64,000 nucleotides of DNA from Kineosporia mesophila (GTDB lineage Bacteria > Actinomycetota > Actinomycetes > Actinomycetales > Kineosporiaceae), in contig NZ_JAJOMA010000018.1 in NCBI RefSeq assembly GCF_021129235.1, forward strand, positions 62,001-126,000. Reading direction: 5' to 3'. A program made the position numbers and the translations under genes. Within the stretch, counting starts at the first letter, position 1, and each line of letters begins with the position of its first letter. Below the pieces are notes generated by a model. That model saw only the letters and a list, made by a program, of their open reading frames with translations, made no database searches and had not been told where the DNA came from. Shown here one piece after another: positions 18,463 to 28,106 of this stretch.

Positions 18463-18990
18463 TTAAACTTCTTTCGCGGCCTGCTGACGACGGCGCAGCG
18501 CCGCGACATTCATCCGGGTACTGCACCGCGTCGAGCAGAACCGTCGTGACCGGTTCGCTGACGTGTCGATGAAGGCGTTGTCGCAGTCGGTGGCCGCGCA
18601 GCGACCGATCCGGGTGGCCCCGTGCTCGGCGACCAGCAGGGCCAGGCCGAACAGCGCCTCGGCGCAGACCGTCTCACCGGCGGAGCCGGACTCGTCGTAG
18701 ACGTGCAGGTGCCAGCTGCTCTCGTCGTGTCCCGAGATCATCGGCCGGATCGGGTGTTTCGCGAGCAGCTGGTTCAGTGCGACCACCGCCGCCGCACCGT
18801 CGCCGACCGCCGACGCGTCGACCATCCCGGTCAGCCCGGCCCGCAGACCGGCGAGCACGCCGACGTCGTCCGCCGTCAGCCGGTCGGTCACCCAGGGGCG
18901 GTCCCCCACATAGGTGCGCACGTCGTCCTCCGTGTCGATCGGGGTGTTCACCAGATCCACGGCCCGTTGTGCGTAAGCGGCAAAGTCCAC
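18463..18990 (-). CDS. CGNR zinc-finger (ABATE-type) regulator
   Basis: 175 residues. The N-terminal ABATE-like region (DFAAYAQRAVDLVNTPI) is followed by a C-terminal zinc finger with cysteines in GRCAATDCDNAFID and RRFCSTRCSTRMNVAA, the CGNR-type layout. These proteins are putative stress-related transcription regulators. It is divergent from the methyltransferase gene across 76 bp, and a 31-bp imperfect palindrome lies between them, so it probably controls that gene and itself. Confidence 0.9.
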   Translation of the reverse strand: MDFAAYAQRAVDLVNTPIDTEDDVRTYVGDRPWVTDRLTADDVGVLAGLRAGLTGMVDASAVGDGAAAVVALNQLLAKHPIRPMISGHDESSWHLHVYDESGSAGETVCAEALFGLALLVAEHGATRIGRCAATDCDNAFIDTSANRSRRFCSTRCSTRMNVAALRRRQQAAKEV

Positions 18991-19018
18991 TTGTGTAGCT
19001 TACAGCCGCCGGGTTAGC

Positions 19019-19049
19019 GTAATGAGCAGATTGCCAATCAGCCCATTAC
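19019..19049. promoter_or_regulatory. 31-bp dyad, candidate CGNR operator
   Basis: An imperfect palindrome centred at 19034: GTAATGAGCAGATTG, one base, then CAATCAGCCCATTAC, matching at 13 of 15 paired positions. It lies between the divergent CGNR regulator and methyltransferase genes. Its position supports ATG 19067 over 19022 as the methyltransferase start. Binding is inference. Confidence 0.55.
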
Positions 19050-19066
19050 AAGGACAGGGGACGCCC

Positions 19067-19924
19067 ATGACCAGCACCTCCGCCCGGCCGGACTGGCAGG
19101 CCTGGCAGGACCAGTGGGACGCGCAGCAGGAGGCGTACCTGCCCGATCGGGAGCAGCGGTTCGCCGCGATGCTCGACGCCGTCGAGGCGACCCGGCTGCC
19201 CGCCGGCCCGGAGCGCTCCGCCGGCCGGCACGACGAGAGCGTCGAGGTGCCCCGGGAGCAGATCGCCCCGCGCATCCTCGACCTGGCCGGGGGCACCGGC
19301 TCGATCAGCCGCCGGGTGCTGTGGCGGTTCCCGCAGGCCTCCACCGTGGTGCTCGACGTGGACGCGGCCCTGCTGGCCATCGCCCGTGGAACCTTCGCCG
19401 ACGACCCGCGGGTGCGGGTCGCGTCCGTCGATCTGGGGTTCCCGAACTGGCCCGCCGCACTGGCTTCCGAGCTGGGCGAGGAGGTCACCGGATCGTTCGA
19501 CGCGATTCTGACCGCCACCGCGCTGCACTGGCTGACACCGGAACGAGTGACCGGCGTCTACGCCGAGGCCCGCGACCTGCTGCGGCCCGGCGGGCTCTTC
19601 ATCAACGCCGACTACATGCCCGACGAGGGCCTGGCCTCGCTGACGGACGGCCTGGCCCGGGTGGAACGACGGGAGCGCACCGCCCGCTGGGAGGGCGGGG
19701 TGCCGAGCTGGGAGAAGTGGTGGGAACTGATGCGCGCCGACCCGGACCTGGCCGGGCCGACGGCCGAGCGCGACGCCTTCTACGCCGAGCGCCGCGGTGA
19801 CCACCACACCGAGTCGCTCAGGCCGTCGGCGTGGCACCTGCAGGCGATGCGCACGGCCGGCTACCCCGAAACCGGGCTGGTGTGGCGGGGTCTGCTGGAC
19901 GCCGCGGTCACTGGCCGCGTCTGA
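19067..19924 (+). CDS. SAM-dependent methyltransferase, class I
   Basis: 285 residues. Motif I is ILDLAGGTGSISRRVL; the Asp after beta-2 is in VVLDVDAALLAIARG, and FDAILTATALHWLTPERV followed by LLRPGGLFINADY gives the usual motif order. The substrate is not evident, and the sequence resembles small-molecule methyltransferases. ATG 19067 is chosen because a 31-bp operator-like palindrome covers the alternative start at 19022. It is divergent from a CGNR regulator and converges on parC, with a 73-bp palindrome between the two 3' ends. Confidence 0.9.
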   Translation: MTSTSARPDWQAWQDQWDAQQEAYLPDREQRFAAMLDAVEATRLPAGPERSAGRHDESVEVPREQIAPRILDLAGGTGSISRRVLWRFPQASTVVLDVDAALLAIARGTFADDPRVRVASVDLGFPNWPAALASELGEEVTGSFDAILTATALHWLTPERVTGVYAEARDLLRPGGLFINADYMPDEGLASLTDGLARVERRERTARWEGGVPSWEKWWELMRADPDLAGPTAERDAFYAERRGDHHTESLRPSAWHLQAMRTAGYPETGLVWRGLLDAAVTGRV

Positions 19925-19934
19925 GAAATCCGTT

Positions 19935-20007
19935 CGTGATCATGCAATCCCCCAGCCTTCGGCCGGGAGGTGCCCCCACTTCACCGGAGAGGGATTGCAT
20001 GATCACG
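19935..20007. repeat. 73-bp palindrome, variant copy of the interspersed family
   Basis: The outer 17 bases of each arm (CGTGATCATGCAATCCC and its complement) match the ends of the four 83-bp copies through GTGATCATGCAA, but the middle is different: a CCTTCGG-type inner hairpin of the kind CCAGCCTTCGGCCGG. It lies between the convergent 3' ends of the methyltransferase and parC genes and may act as a terminator. Confidence 0.85.
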
Positions 20008-20014
20008 GAAGGGA

Positions 20015-22555
20015 TCACTCCTCGCCGGGCGCCGTTTCCCGGCTGGTCTCACCCGTGGCCGCGGCCTCGACGTCCGCGCCGAAAAGTGGCCTGGGGCCAC
20101 TGATCGCGGCCACGGCGGACTTGAGCGGCAGACCCGAACCGTCGCGACGGGAGTCGGGGGCGGGCAGCTCGACCGCCGCCCCGGTGGCACCGGCGGCCAG
20201 GGCGGGCGAGGGACCGGCCCAGGCGAGCAGCAGGGTGTCTTCGCCCCGCACGAAGCGGTGGCAGCGGACGCCGGCGGTGGCCCGGCCCTTGGCCGGGTAC
20301 TCGGCGAACGGGGTCAGCTTGGCGGCCCCGGTCTGGGTGCCGGGCAGCGCCGAACCGGCGCCTGAGACCGTCACCACGACGTTGCCCCACTCGCCGTCCT
20401 TGACGGTGAGATCGATGGCTCCGAACCAGATCACCCTGGCCCCGGCGGGCAGGTTGATACCGGCCATGCCACCGGCCGCGCGGCCCTGCGGGCGCACCAG
20501 TTTGGCGCCGAACCGCAGTAGCTGTGCCTCGGAGCTGATGAACACCAGGTCGACCTCGTCGGTGGGCAGCTCGACCACGCCGACGACCTCGTCGCCGTCG
20601 CGCAGGCCGATGACCTCCCACTCGTCCTTGTTGCCGGGGTAGTCGGTGACGACGCGCTTGACCACGCCCTTCGCCGTACCGAGCGCCAGGCCGGCGGTCT
20701 CGGTGGCCAGCGAGGTCAGGGCCAGCAGCCGCTCGCCCTTGGCCAGGGTCACGAACTCGGTGGCCGGGGCCCCGCCCGACAGCGTCGGCGCGGAGGACGT
20801 GGGCGGCAGCGCGGGCATGTCGACCACCGGCACGCGGATCATCCGGCCCTGGCTGGTGATCGCGGCGACCTCACCGCGCACGCTGGTGCGCACGGCCGAC
20901 ACCAGCACGTCGTGGGCCTGACGCTGGGCCGGGTCGGACGGGATCAGCGGCTCGGTGTTCGTGGTGCGGGCGAGCAGTCCGGTGGAGGAGAGCAGCACCC
21001 AGCACGGCGCGTCGGCGACCTCGAGCGGTGTGGCCGAGGTGGTGACCGCGGTGCCCGATCCCTCCAGCAGCACCGTGCGACGGGGCGTGCCGTAGGTCTT
21101 GGCGACCTGGGCGAGCTCGCCGGAGATCAGCTTCCGCAGCACCTTGTCGTCGGCCAGGATCACGCTGAGCTCGTCGATCTCGCGCTGCAGCTCGGCCTTC
21201 TCCTTGTCGAGCTCGAGCTTGGAGTACTTGGTGAGGCGGCGCAGCGGCATCTCGAGGATGTAGTCGGCCTGGGTCTGAGTCAGCTCGAACGCCGCGATCA
21301 GGCGCTCGCGGGCCATCGCCGTGTCGTCGCTGGAACGGATGATCCGGATCACCTCGTCGATGTCGACGATGGCGATCAGCAGACCGTCGACCAGGTGCAG
21401 CCGGTCCTGGCGCTTCTTGCGGCGGAACGAGGTGCGGCGGCGGACCACGGTGATGCGGTGCTCGACGTAGACCGTGAGCAGCTCGACCAGGCCCAGGGTG
21501 CGCGGCTGGCCGTCGACCAGCGCGACGTTGTTGATGCCGAACGACTCCTCGAGCGGGGTCAGCCGGTAGAGGTGCTCGAGCACGGCCTCGGGGTTGAAGC
21601 CGGTCTTGATCTCGATGACCAGGCGCAGGCCCTGGGTGCGGTCGGAGAGGTCGACGACGTCGGAGATGCCCTGCAGCTTCTTGGCCTGCACGAGCTCCTT
21701 GATCTTGCCGATCACCTTCTCCGGGCCGACCAGGTACGGCAGCTCGGTGACCACGACACCCTGCTTGCGGGCCGTGACGTTCTCGATCGCGATGGTCGCG
21801 CGGGTCTTGAAGCTGCCGCGGCCGCCCTTGTAGGCGTCGCGGATGCCCTCCAGCCCGATGATGCGCCCACCGGTGGGCAGGTCGGGACCGGGGATGAACC
21901 GCATCAGGTCGTCGAGCGTCGCGTTCGGGTGCATCAGCAGGTGCCGCGCCGCCGCGATCACCTCGATCAGGTTGTGCGGCGCCATGTTCGTCGCCATCCC
22001 GACCGCGATCCCGCTCGCGCCGTTCACCAGCAGGTTCGGGAACGACGCGGGCAGCACCTCGGGCTGGCTGAGGCTGTTGTCGTAGTTCGGGACGAAGTCG
22101 ACCGTGTCCTCGTCGAGACCGTTGGTCAGCTCGGTGGTCAGCGGGGCGGGCCGGGCCTCGGTGTACCGGGCGGCCGCCGGGCCGTCGTCCAGGGAGCCGA
22201 AGTTGCCGTGCCCGTCGACCAGGGGTGCCCGCATGGTGAAGCCCTGGGCCAGTCGCACCAGCGCGTCGTAGATGGCCGTGTCGCCGTGCGGGTGCAGCTT
22301 GCCCATCACGTCGCCGACCACGCGGGACGACTTCACGTGCGGGCGCTCGGGCCGCAGGCCCATGTCCTGCATCGTGTAGATGATGCGCCGCTGCACCGGC
22401 TTCAGCCCGTCACGCGCGTCGGGCAGGGCACGCGAGTAGATGACGGAGTATGCGTACTCGAGGAACGCGCCCTGCATCTCCTGCTCGACGTCGATGTCGA
22501 CGATCCGCTCGGTGAAGTCCTCAGGCGGCGGGGTGTTGCGCGAACGACTGGCCAT
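20015..22555 (-). CDS. parC: DNA topoisomerase IV subunit A (ParC)
   Basis: The cleavage subunit of type IIA topoisomerase, partner of ParE. 846 residues from ATG 22555. [20 protein letters not shown] and [15 protein letters not shown] are the conserved N-terminus; the quinolone-resistance region is [16 protein letters not shown], with Thr93 and Asp97 at the E. coli GyrA Ser83/Asp87 positions; the catalytic tyrosine is Tyr131 in [11 protein letters not shown]. The C-terminal third forms a beta-pinwheel without a clear GyrA box (QRRGGKG), consistent with ParC rather than GyrA. parE lies 2.4 kb away on the other strand. Confidence 0.94.
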   Translation of the reverse strand: MASRSRNTPPPEDFTERIVDIDVEQEMQGAFLEYAYSVIYSRALPDARDGLKPVQRRIIYTMQDMGLRPERPHVKSSRVVGDVMGKLHPHGDTAIYDALVRLAQGFTMRAPLVDGHGNFGSLDDGPAAARYTEARPAPLTTELTNGLDEDTVDFVPNYDNSLSQPEVLPASFPNLLVNGASGIAVGMATNMAPHNLIEVIAAARHLLMHPNATLDDLMRFIPGPDLPTGGRIIGLEGIRDAYKGGRGSFKTRATIAIENVTARKQGVVVTELPYLVGPEKVIGKIKELVQAKKLQGISDVVDLSDRTQGLRLVIEIKTGFNPEAVLEHLYRLTPLEESFGINNVALVDGQPRTLGLVELLTVYVEHRITVVRRRTSFRRKKRQDRLHLVDGLLIAIVDIDEVIRIIRSSDDTAMARERLIAAFELTQTQADYILEMPLRRLTKYSKLELDKEKAELQREIDELSVILADDKVLRKLISGELAQVAKTYGTPRRTVLLEGSGTAVTTSATPLEVADAPCWVLLSSTGLLARTTNTEPLIPSDPAQRQAHDVLVSAVRTSVRGEVAAITSQGRMIRVPVVDMPALPPTSSAPTLSGGAPATEFVTLAKGERLLALTSLATETAGLALGTAKGVVKRVVTDYPGNKDEWEVIGLRDGDEVVGVVELPTDEVDLVFISSEAQLLRFGAKLVRPQGRAAGGMAGINLPAGARVIWFGAIDLTVKDGEWGNVVVTVSGAGSALPGTQTGAAKLTPFAEYPAKGRATAGVRCHRFVRGEDTLLLAWAGPSPALAAGATGAAVELPAPDSRRDGSGLPLKSAVAAISGPRPLFGADVEAAATGETSRETAPGEE

Positions 22556-22657
22556 GCCCGCATTGTCCCCCGTCCGGACACCTGTTCGTACACCGGGCAC
22601 GCGGGATGCGGTGAGAATTACTCCGGAGTGGCTCCGGTGAGGCCCTGTTCGGTGTTT

Positions 22658-23560
22658 TCAATTCGGTTCGGACGGGTTCGGTGCCTGCAGGAAGGCCAGG
22701 AAGCGAGCCACCGCGGGGCTGTGCCGGCCGTGCGAGGGCCAGGCGATACCGATCTGCCGCTCCGCCCCCGGGTCGGTCAGCGGCAGGTGCACGGTGCCGG
22801 GCGTGGTGCTGGTGGTCGGCTGCGGGATCACCGCCACGCCCAGCCCGGCCGCCACGAGGGCCCGGGCGGTGGCCACCTCACCGGTCTGGAGCGCCACGGA
22901 CGGGACGAAACCGGCCTGACGACAGAGATGTTCGGTGAGCAGCCGGAGCTCCGCCCGGGGCCAGAAGGTGATGAACGGCTCGTCGGCCGCCTGGACCAGG
23001 GCCACCCGTCCCCACTCCGCGAGCGGATGATCGTCGGCCACCACCAGGCACAGCCGTTGCCGCTCGATCGGGGTCCAGGTCACGTCCTTCCAGTCCGGCA
23101 CCGTGTCCGGACGGGTGCGCCCGGTGAGCGCCAGGTCGACCCGGCCCTCCGCCAGCCAGTCCGCGATGTCGTTCGAATGCCCCTCCTGCAGAACGAATCT
23201 CACCTTGGGAGCCTGGGCCCGATAACGATTGAGGACGAGGGGCACCACCGACTCCCCCAGCGACGCCACGAAACCCATCCGGATCAGGCCCCGCTCGGGA
23301 TGGTTCAGCTCGGTGATGCGCTCGCGGGCCGTGTCGATCTCGTGCACCACCCGCCGCGCGTGGCCCACGGCCAGCCGCCCGCTCGCGTTCAGCCGCAGCC
23401 GCCCGCCGACCCGGTCGAACAGCGGCGCCCCCAGATCCGCCTCCAGCCGGGCCAGGGCCCGGGACACCGTGGGTTGCGGCACCCGCAGCTGGGCGGCGGC
23501 CAGCGACACGTTCTCGGTCTCCGCGAGCACCGTCAGCCAGCGCAGATCCCGGTCATCCAT
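22658..23560 (-). CDS. LysR-family transcriptional regulator
   Basis: 300 residues: N-terminal winged helix-turn-helix (DLRWLTVLAETENVSLAAAQ, then VPQPTVSRALARLEADLG) and a C-terminal substrate-binding domain with GLIRMGFVASLGESVVP and ATARALVAAGLGVAVIPQP. It is divergent from an MFS transporter gene across about 70 bp that holds an inverted repeat GCATAT-N12-ATATGC, so it most likely regulates that transporter in response to its substrate. ATG 23560 is chosen because the HTH starts right after it. Confidence 0.93.
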   Translation of the reverse strand: MDDRDLRWLTVLAETENVSLAAAQLRVPQPTVSRALARLEADLGAPLFDRVGGRLRLNASGRLAVGHARRVVHEIDTARERITELNHPERGLIRMGFVASLGESVVPLVLNRYRAQAPKVRFVLQEGHSNDIADWLAEGRVDLALTGRTRPDTVPDWKDVTWTPIERQRLCLVVADDHPLAEWGRVALVQAADEPFITFWPRAELRLLTEHLCRQAGFVPSVALQTGEVATARALVAAGLGVAVIPQPTTSTTPGTVHLPLTDPGAERQIGIAWPSHGRHSPAVARFLAFLQAPNPSEPN

Positions 23561-23580
23561 ACCGGGACTATACGTCTGAC

Positions 23581-23604
23581 GCATATTTGCGCGCCGGTAT
23601 ATGC
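23581..23604. promoter_or_regulatory. Candidate LysR operator
   Basis: GCATAT at 23581-23586 and ATATGC at 23599-23604 form an inverted repeat with 12 bases between, in the intergenic region of the divergent LysR and MFS genes. LysR sites typically have such a dyad. The right half covers the ATG at 23601, which makes 23634 the more likely MFS start. Confidence 0.45.
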
Positions 23605-23633
23605 ATTTCACAGATGGGTGCCGCGAATCGACC

Positions 23634-24869
23634 ATGGAGGCTGTGTCCCCGGCCCCCAGCTTCACCCGCGCCGCCCTGACGGCCGCGGGCATCGCCTCGC
23701 TCGGCACCCTGCCGATGCAGCTGCTCAGCAACCAGTCCGTGCTGATCCGCGTCGACCTGCACTTCGGTGACGCCGCGCAGGGACTCCTGATCTCCGCGTC
23801 CTCCGCCACCGCCGCCCTGGCCTCCGTGGCCATCACCGGGTTCGGCGAGCGCCGGGGCCGTCGCGCCCTCACCCTGCTGGCCGCGTCCGGCACCCTGGTC
23901 TGCGCCCTCGGCGCCAGTGCGGTCGCGCACTCGTACTGGGTGCTGCTCGCGTTCATCTGCGTCGGTGGCATCGGCAACGCCGGTCTCACCACGGCCGCCA
24001 ACTTCAGCCTGTCGGCGAACGTCCCACCCGGCCGGCAGGGCCTGGGCTTCGGGATCAAGCAGTCCGCTCCCCCGGCCGCCGCGCTGATCGCGGGCCTGGC
24101 CGTGCCCGCTGTCGGCCTCTGGCTGGGGTGGCGCTGGAGCTACGCGATCCTCGGCCTCCTGGCGCTGGTCCTGATCCGGGTGGCCACCCGGATCCCGCGC
24201 CCGTCCTCGTCCTCCATCTCGAAGGTGCGGGCCGCGGACGGTGACCCGGACGCCGCACCCCGCCTCGCCCTCCTGCTCACCGCCGTGGCGATGTGCACGG
24301 CCAACGGCGCGGCGATGGCGCTGGTCGCCTTCCTGCCGCAGTGGGCCCACGAGTCGGGACTGAGGACGTCGGCGGCGGGTTTCCTGGTGGCCGCCGGCAG
24401 TGCGCTGGCGATCGCGGGGCGGTTGTTCGTGGGCTTCGGGGCCGATCGCCGGGTCGGCCGGAACCTGCCGGTCGTGACCGGGCAGATGGCGCTGGGTGCG
24501 ATCGGTTTCGCCGTGCTGGCGCTGGGCACCGGGCCGGCGGTGGTGATCGGTGGGCTGCTGGCCTTCGCGATCGGCTGGTCGTGGCCCGGCCTGCTGATCT
24601 TCGCCGTGGTGCGCCTGGGCCGCGACCGCCCGAACAGCGCGGCGGCGGTGGTGCAGGCGGGCGCGTTCGCCGGCGGAGGTTTCGGCCCCCTCCTGTTCGG
24701 CCTGGTCGCGAGTGTCTGGGGCTACCCGGTGGCCTGGTGGGTGATGGCGGTCGGGATGTGCGCCGGCGCGGTGCTGCTGTTCGTGGCGAGGCGCCTGTTC
24801 GTGAGCGACCTGAACCTCCGCCCGATGCCCCAGGACGCCCACCCCACATCCCTGCCCACGCCTGCGTGA
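23634..24869 (+). CDS. MFS transporter
   Basis: 411 residues with about 12 membrane helices; the loop after helix 2 reads GFGERRGRRALTLLAASGTLV (major-facilitator motif A region). It lacks close features of a named subgroup, though CynX/NIMT-like cyanate and nitroimidazole transporters have a similar size. Divergent from a LysR regulator that probably controls it. The start at 23634 (MEAVSPAPSF) is preferred because ATG 23601 falls inside the operator-like repeat. A palindromic repeat follows its 3' end. Confidence 0.9.
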   Translation: MEAVSPAPSFTRAALTAAGIASLGTLPMQLLSNQSVLIRVDLHFGDAAQGLLISASSATAALASVAITGFGERRGRRALTLLAASGTLVCALGASAVAHSYWVLLAFICVGGIGNAGLTTAANFSLSANVPPGRQGLGFGIKQSAPPAAALIAGLAVPAVGLWLGWRWSYAILGLLALVLIRVATRIPRPSSSSISKVRAADGDPDAAPRLALLLTAVAMCTANGAAMALVAFLPQWAHESGLRTSAAGFLVAAGSALAIAGRLFVGFGADRRVGRNLPVVTGQMALGAIGFAVLALGTGPAVVIGGLLAFAIGWSWPGLLIFAVVRLGRDRPNSAAAVVQAGAFAGGGFGPLLFGLVASVWGYPVAWWVMAVGMCAGAVLLFVARRLFVSDLNLRPMPQDAHPTSLPTPA

Positions 24870-24883
24870 CCCCTCCTTTCTTC

Positions 24884-24966
24884 CGTGATCATGCAAAACC
24901 TCCCCGGAGTTCTAGAACTCTTGCGCTCACAGTTCCAGAACTCCGGGGAGGTTTTGCATGATCACG
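24884..24966. repeat. 83-bp interspersed palindrome, copy 2
   Basis: Arms of 36 bases with one mismatch (TTCTAGAA opposite TTCCAGAA) around a loop of 11 bases. It lies between the convergent ends of the MFS and sigma-factor genes and next to the sigma-factor terminator. Confidence 0.92.
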
Positions 24967-24992
24967 GGGAGGGTGGGGCATGCACCAACGCA

Positions 24993-25025
24993 AGAAGCCC
25001 CCGGTCGTGATGACCGGGGGCTTCT
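24993..25025 (-). terminator. Terminator of the principal sigma factor gene
   Basis: A 14-bp perfect stem, AGAAGCCCCCGGTC and its complement, with a 5-base loop (25007-25011), 12 bp after the sigA stop codon on the minus strand. Confidence 0.85.
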
Positions 25026-25037
25026 GGGCGGGCTGGA

Positions 25038-26648
25038 TCAGTCGAGGTAGTCGCGCAGGACCTGCGAGCGGCTCGGGTGACGCAGCTTCGACATCGTCTT
25101 GCTCTCGATCTGCCGGATGCGCTCACGGGTGACCCCGTAGACCTTGCCGATCTCGTCGAGGGTCTTCGGCTGGCCGTCGGTGAGACCGAAGCGCATGGAG
25201 ACCACGCCGGCCTCCCGCTCGGACAGGGTGTCGAGCACCGAGTGCAGCTGTTCCTGCAGCAGGGTGAACGAGACCGCGTCGGCCGGGACGACCGCCTCGG
25301 AGTCTTCGATCAGGTCACCGAACTCGCTGTCACCGTCTTCACCGAGCGGCGTGTGCAGCGAGATCGGCTCGCGGCCGTACTTCTGGACCTCGATGACCTT
25401 CTCGGGGGTCATGTCGAGTTCCTTGGCCAGCTCCTCCGGGGTGGGCTCGCGGCCCAGGTCCTGGAGCATCTGGCGCTGCACGCGGGCCAGCTTGTTGATG
25501 ACCTCGACCATGTGCACCGGGATACGGATGGTGCGGGCCTGGTCGGCCATGGCGCGGGTGATGGCCTGACGGATCCACCAGGTGGCGTACGTGGAGAACT
25601 TGTAGCCCTTGGTGTAGTCGAACTTCTCGACCGCGCGGATCAGACCGAGGTTGCCCTCCTGTATCAGGTCCAGGAACTGCATGCCACGGCCGGTGTAGCG
25701 CTTGGCCAGGGAGACGACCAGTCGCAGGTTGGCCTCGAGGAGATGGTTCTTGGCCCGGCGACCGTCTTCCGCGATCCACTGCATCTCGCGGCGGGCCTTG
25801 GTCTCCATCTTCTCGCCGGAGTTCAGCTGCTCCTCGGCGAACAGACCGGCCTCGATGCGCTTGGCGAGCTCGACCTCCTGCTCGGCGTTGAGCAGCGCGA
25901 CCTTACCGATCTGCTTCAGGTAGTCCTTGATCGGGTCGGCGGTGGCGCCGGCCGTCATGACCTGCTGCGCGGGCGCGTCGTCGTCGTCGTTGTTGGAGAG
26001 GACGAACGCGCCCTCCTCCTCCTTCGCCGGCGCCGCGGGAGCAGCTTCCTTGGCAGCCGGGGCCGCACCGTCCTTGGCGGCGGGGCTCGCGGAGTCGTCC
26101 GTCTCGTCGTCCGAGTCGTCGACGACCTCGACCTCGACCTCTTCGAGGTCACCGTCGACGAGTTCGACGTCTTCGATCTCCTCGTCGCCGTCGGCGGCGT
26201 CCTTCGGCTTGGCCGCGGTCTTCTTGGCCGTCGCCTTCTTGGCGGCAGCCTTCTTCGCCGGCTTGGCCGGCTTCGCCGCGGGAGCGGCCGCGTCGGCCCC
26301 ACCCTCGGCGGAACCCACGGTGGCGGTCGTGGTGGTGGTGGTCTTGACCACGGCGGGCTGCACCCGGGCCGGGGTCTTGGCGGTGGCCGCGGTGACCCGC
26401 GAGGCCGTGGCCGCGACGGCACGCCGCGAGCTCTTGGCCTCCTGCGGGACCTCGATCACGACCCCCGCGTCGTCGAGTGCGCGGAGGACGGGGCGCATAC
26501 GCGCCATCGGGACGGCCGCCTCCTCACAAGCGACCCGCACGGCGGCGGCATCGACCGAACCACGCGTGGCGCCGAGGCGGAGCAGCTCTTGGAGTGCGGG
26601 GTGACCGAACTCGGGCGGGAGAGGCCGGGGGGACGGAACCGACGACAC
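25038..26648 (-). CDS. sigA: RNA polymerase principal sigma factor (SigA/HrdB)
   Basis: The housekeeping sigma-70 factor. 536 residues. An N-terminal region 1.1-like part is followed by a low-complexity stretch (about 75-215) with an Ala/Lys-rich segment ([16 protein letters not shown]) and acidic runs. Region 1.2 begins at [16 protein letters not shown]; region 2 has [19 protein letters not shown], the promoter-melting [10 protein letters not shown] and IRIPVHMVE; region 4.2 is [20 protein letters not shown], near the end. The length and long N-terminal insert are like streptomycete HrdB. It stands alone with its own terminator. Confidence 0.96.
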   Translation of the reverse strand: MSSVPSPRPLPPEFGHPALQELLRLGATRGSVDAAAVRVACEEAAVPMARMRPVLRALDDAGVVIEVPQEAKSSRRAVAATASRVTAATAKTPARVQPAVVKTTTTTTATVGSAEGGADAAAPAAKPAKPAKKAAAKKATAKKTAAKPKDAADGDEEIEDVELVDGDLEEVEVEVVDDSDDETDDSASPAAKDGAAPAAKEAAPAAPAKEEEGAFVLSNNDDDDAPAQQVMTAGATADPIKDYLKQIGKVALLNAEQEVELAKRIEAGLFAEEQLNSGEKMETKARREMQWIAEDGRRAKNHLLEANLRLVVSLAKRYTGRGMQFLDLIQEGNLGLIRAVEKFDYTKGYKFSTYATWWIRQAITRAMADQARTIRIPVHMVEVINKLARVQRQMLQDLGREPTPEELAKELDMTPEKVIEVQKYGREPISLHTPLGEDGDSEFGDLIEDSEAVVPADAVSFTLLQEQLHSVLDTLSEREAGVVSMRFGLTDGQPKTLDEIGKVYGVTRERIRQIESKTMSKLRHPSRSQVLRDYLD

Positions 26649-26963
26649 GGACTACCTTTCGTCGTGGGCGTATGCGGGCTCGACTGAGCCACGCTGCGCT
26701 GTTAACTACGGCTTGGAACTACGTCTGATGAGTGAGTGGGCGACCCAAGTACTCAACGCAGGAAGGGCCCCGATGATGCCCAGTTAGCGTCGGTGATGTT
26801 GTGCGTCAAGCCCAGTCAACTGTTCATTGTTGCACACCTACGGGCAGGATGGCTAAACCCGCCGCAACATCCAGGGTAAGGCCTACAGGCCGTCTGACCA
26901 CCTGGATTGTGGCGCGTGCCGACCGTATGAAGCCGCTGTGACTACTCCCCGTTCACCGGAAGG
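26649..26963. other. Intergenic region upstream of the sigma factor gene
   Basis: 315 bp between the sigA start (minus strand) and the end of the HhH-GPD gene. No gene was recognised. It is less GC-rich than its neighbours. On the minus strand a TTGACG (26809-26804), 17 bases, then TAACTG (26786-26781) could be a -35/-10 pair for sigA; the -10 is weak. Confidence 0.4.
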
Positions 26964-27545
26964 TCATCCCCGAGCAGCTTTTGCTGCCGCTTTGACCGAC
27001 TTCTTGTGGTCACGGACCTTCAGCAGAGAGTCGTCGTCGGTGACGTCGGCCACCGAGCGGAAGCCCTCCAGGCCGTAGTCACCGGCCGCCTTCCGCCACC
27101 CCTCCGGGCGTACCGCCGCCTGCTTGCCCAGCAGGGCGACGAAGATCTTCGCCTTCTGCGGGCCGAAACCGGGCAGCGCGTTCAGCCGCTGGTACAGCTC
27201 CGTGCCGGTGGTCACATCGCGCCAGATCGCCGCGGCGTCGCCCTCGTACTCCTCGACCACGGCCCGGGCCAGGTCTTGCACGCGAGCACCCATCGACTTG
27301 GGGTAACGGTGCACCGCGGGCGGCCCGGACATGATCTCGGTGAAGCGCTCCGGGTCGGTCGCGGACACCCGCTCCGGGTCGAGACCGTCGGTGCCGAGGC
27401 GGTCGGCGATCAGCCGCGGCCCGGCGAAGGCCTTCTCCATCGGCACCTGCTGGTCGAGCAGCATGCCGGTGAGTAGGGCGAACGGGTCACGGCCGAGCAG
27501 TTCGTCGGCCGTTTCCTGCTGAGCCAGACGGATCCGCAGGGTCAC
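26964..27545 (-). CDS. HhH-GPD-type base excision repair protein
   Basis: 193 residues. The DNA-glycosylase helix-hairpin-helix reads LNALPGFGPQKAKIFVALLG. The start MTLRIRLAQQETADELLGRDPFALL and the short length match an actinobacterial group annotated as HhH-GPD base-excision repair protein. A classic catalytic lysine is not obvious, so substrate and even activity are unknown. The ATG at 27545 overlaps the preceding universal stress gene by 4 bases, so the two are co-transcribed. Confidence 0.85.
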   Translation of the reverse strand: MTLRIRLAQQETADELLGRDPFALLTGMLLDQQVPMEKAFAGPRLIADRLGTDGLDPERVSATDPERFTEIMSGPPAVHRYPKSMGARVQDLARAVVEEYEGDAAAIWRDVTTGTELYQRLNALPGFGPQKAKIFVALLGKQAAVRPEGWRKAAGDYGLEGFRSVADVTDDDSLLKVRDHKKSVKAAAKAARG

Positions 27546-28036
27546 CGGATGCCCTGGTGCTCGTCGACACTGCTCACGGAGAGAGTGAAGACCTCACCGT
27601 CGTGACCGGAGTCGTCGAGCGGCGAGCGCTGGTCGACCTTCACCGCCAGGACCGGGCAGGAGGAGTCGAGCAGGATGCGCTGGGCGCTGCCCCCGAGGAT
27701 GCGCTTGCCCACCCCGGTGCGGCGGCGCAGGCCGATGACGATCAGCTCGGCGCCGGTCTCCTCGGCCACGGCGAGGATGTCGTCGGCCGGCTCGTAGGCG
27801 TCGCGGATCCAGCGGATCTCGAGTTCGCCCCCGTCGAGCCCCAGTTCGGCGCAGACCCGGCGGACCTCGGCCTCCGGGGCGACCGGGGCCGGACGGCGAT
27901 TGCCGAAGGGATCCACCGACGGTTGCTCGGAACTCACCACAATCAACCGGGTTCCGCGCAGGCGGCACTCCTCGACGGCGCGCCGCAGTGCGGCCCGCCC
28001 CTCGGTCGTGGGCACAAATCCGACCAGTACTGGCAT
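27542..28036 (-). CDS. Universal stress protein (UspA family)
   Basis: 164 residues, one Usp domain. The ATP-binding loop GLRRRTGVGKRILGGSAQRI fits the Gx2Gx9G(S/T) pattern, and SSCPVLAVK is the typical terminal strand. The start ATG 28036 has GCAGGAGG upstream. It is the first gene of a two-gene unit with the HhH-GPD repair gene (4-base overlap), a link between stress response and DNA repair. Confidence 0.9.
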   Translation of the reverse strand: MPVLVGFVPTTEGRAALRRAVEECRLRGTRLIVVSSEQPSVDPFGNRRPAPVAPEAEVRRVCAELGLDGGELEIRWIRDAYEPADDILAVAEETGAELIVIGLRRRTGVGKRILGGSAQRILLDSSCPVLAVKVDQRSPLDDSGHDGEVFTLSVSSVDEHQGIR

Positions 28037-28106
28037 AGGAAACCTCCTGCCCGGGACGTTACCCCACCGGACACCCGGACGACACCGGCAACGTACGGTG
28101 ATCCCC

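Noticed and set aside
20912-23770. 952-codon plus-strand ORF antisense to parC and LysR
   Set aside because: Composition (Asp/Val/Leu-rich, no family) shows it is an antisense shadow of parC.
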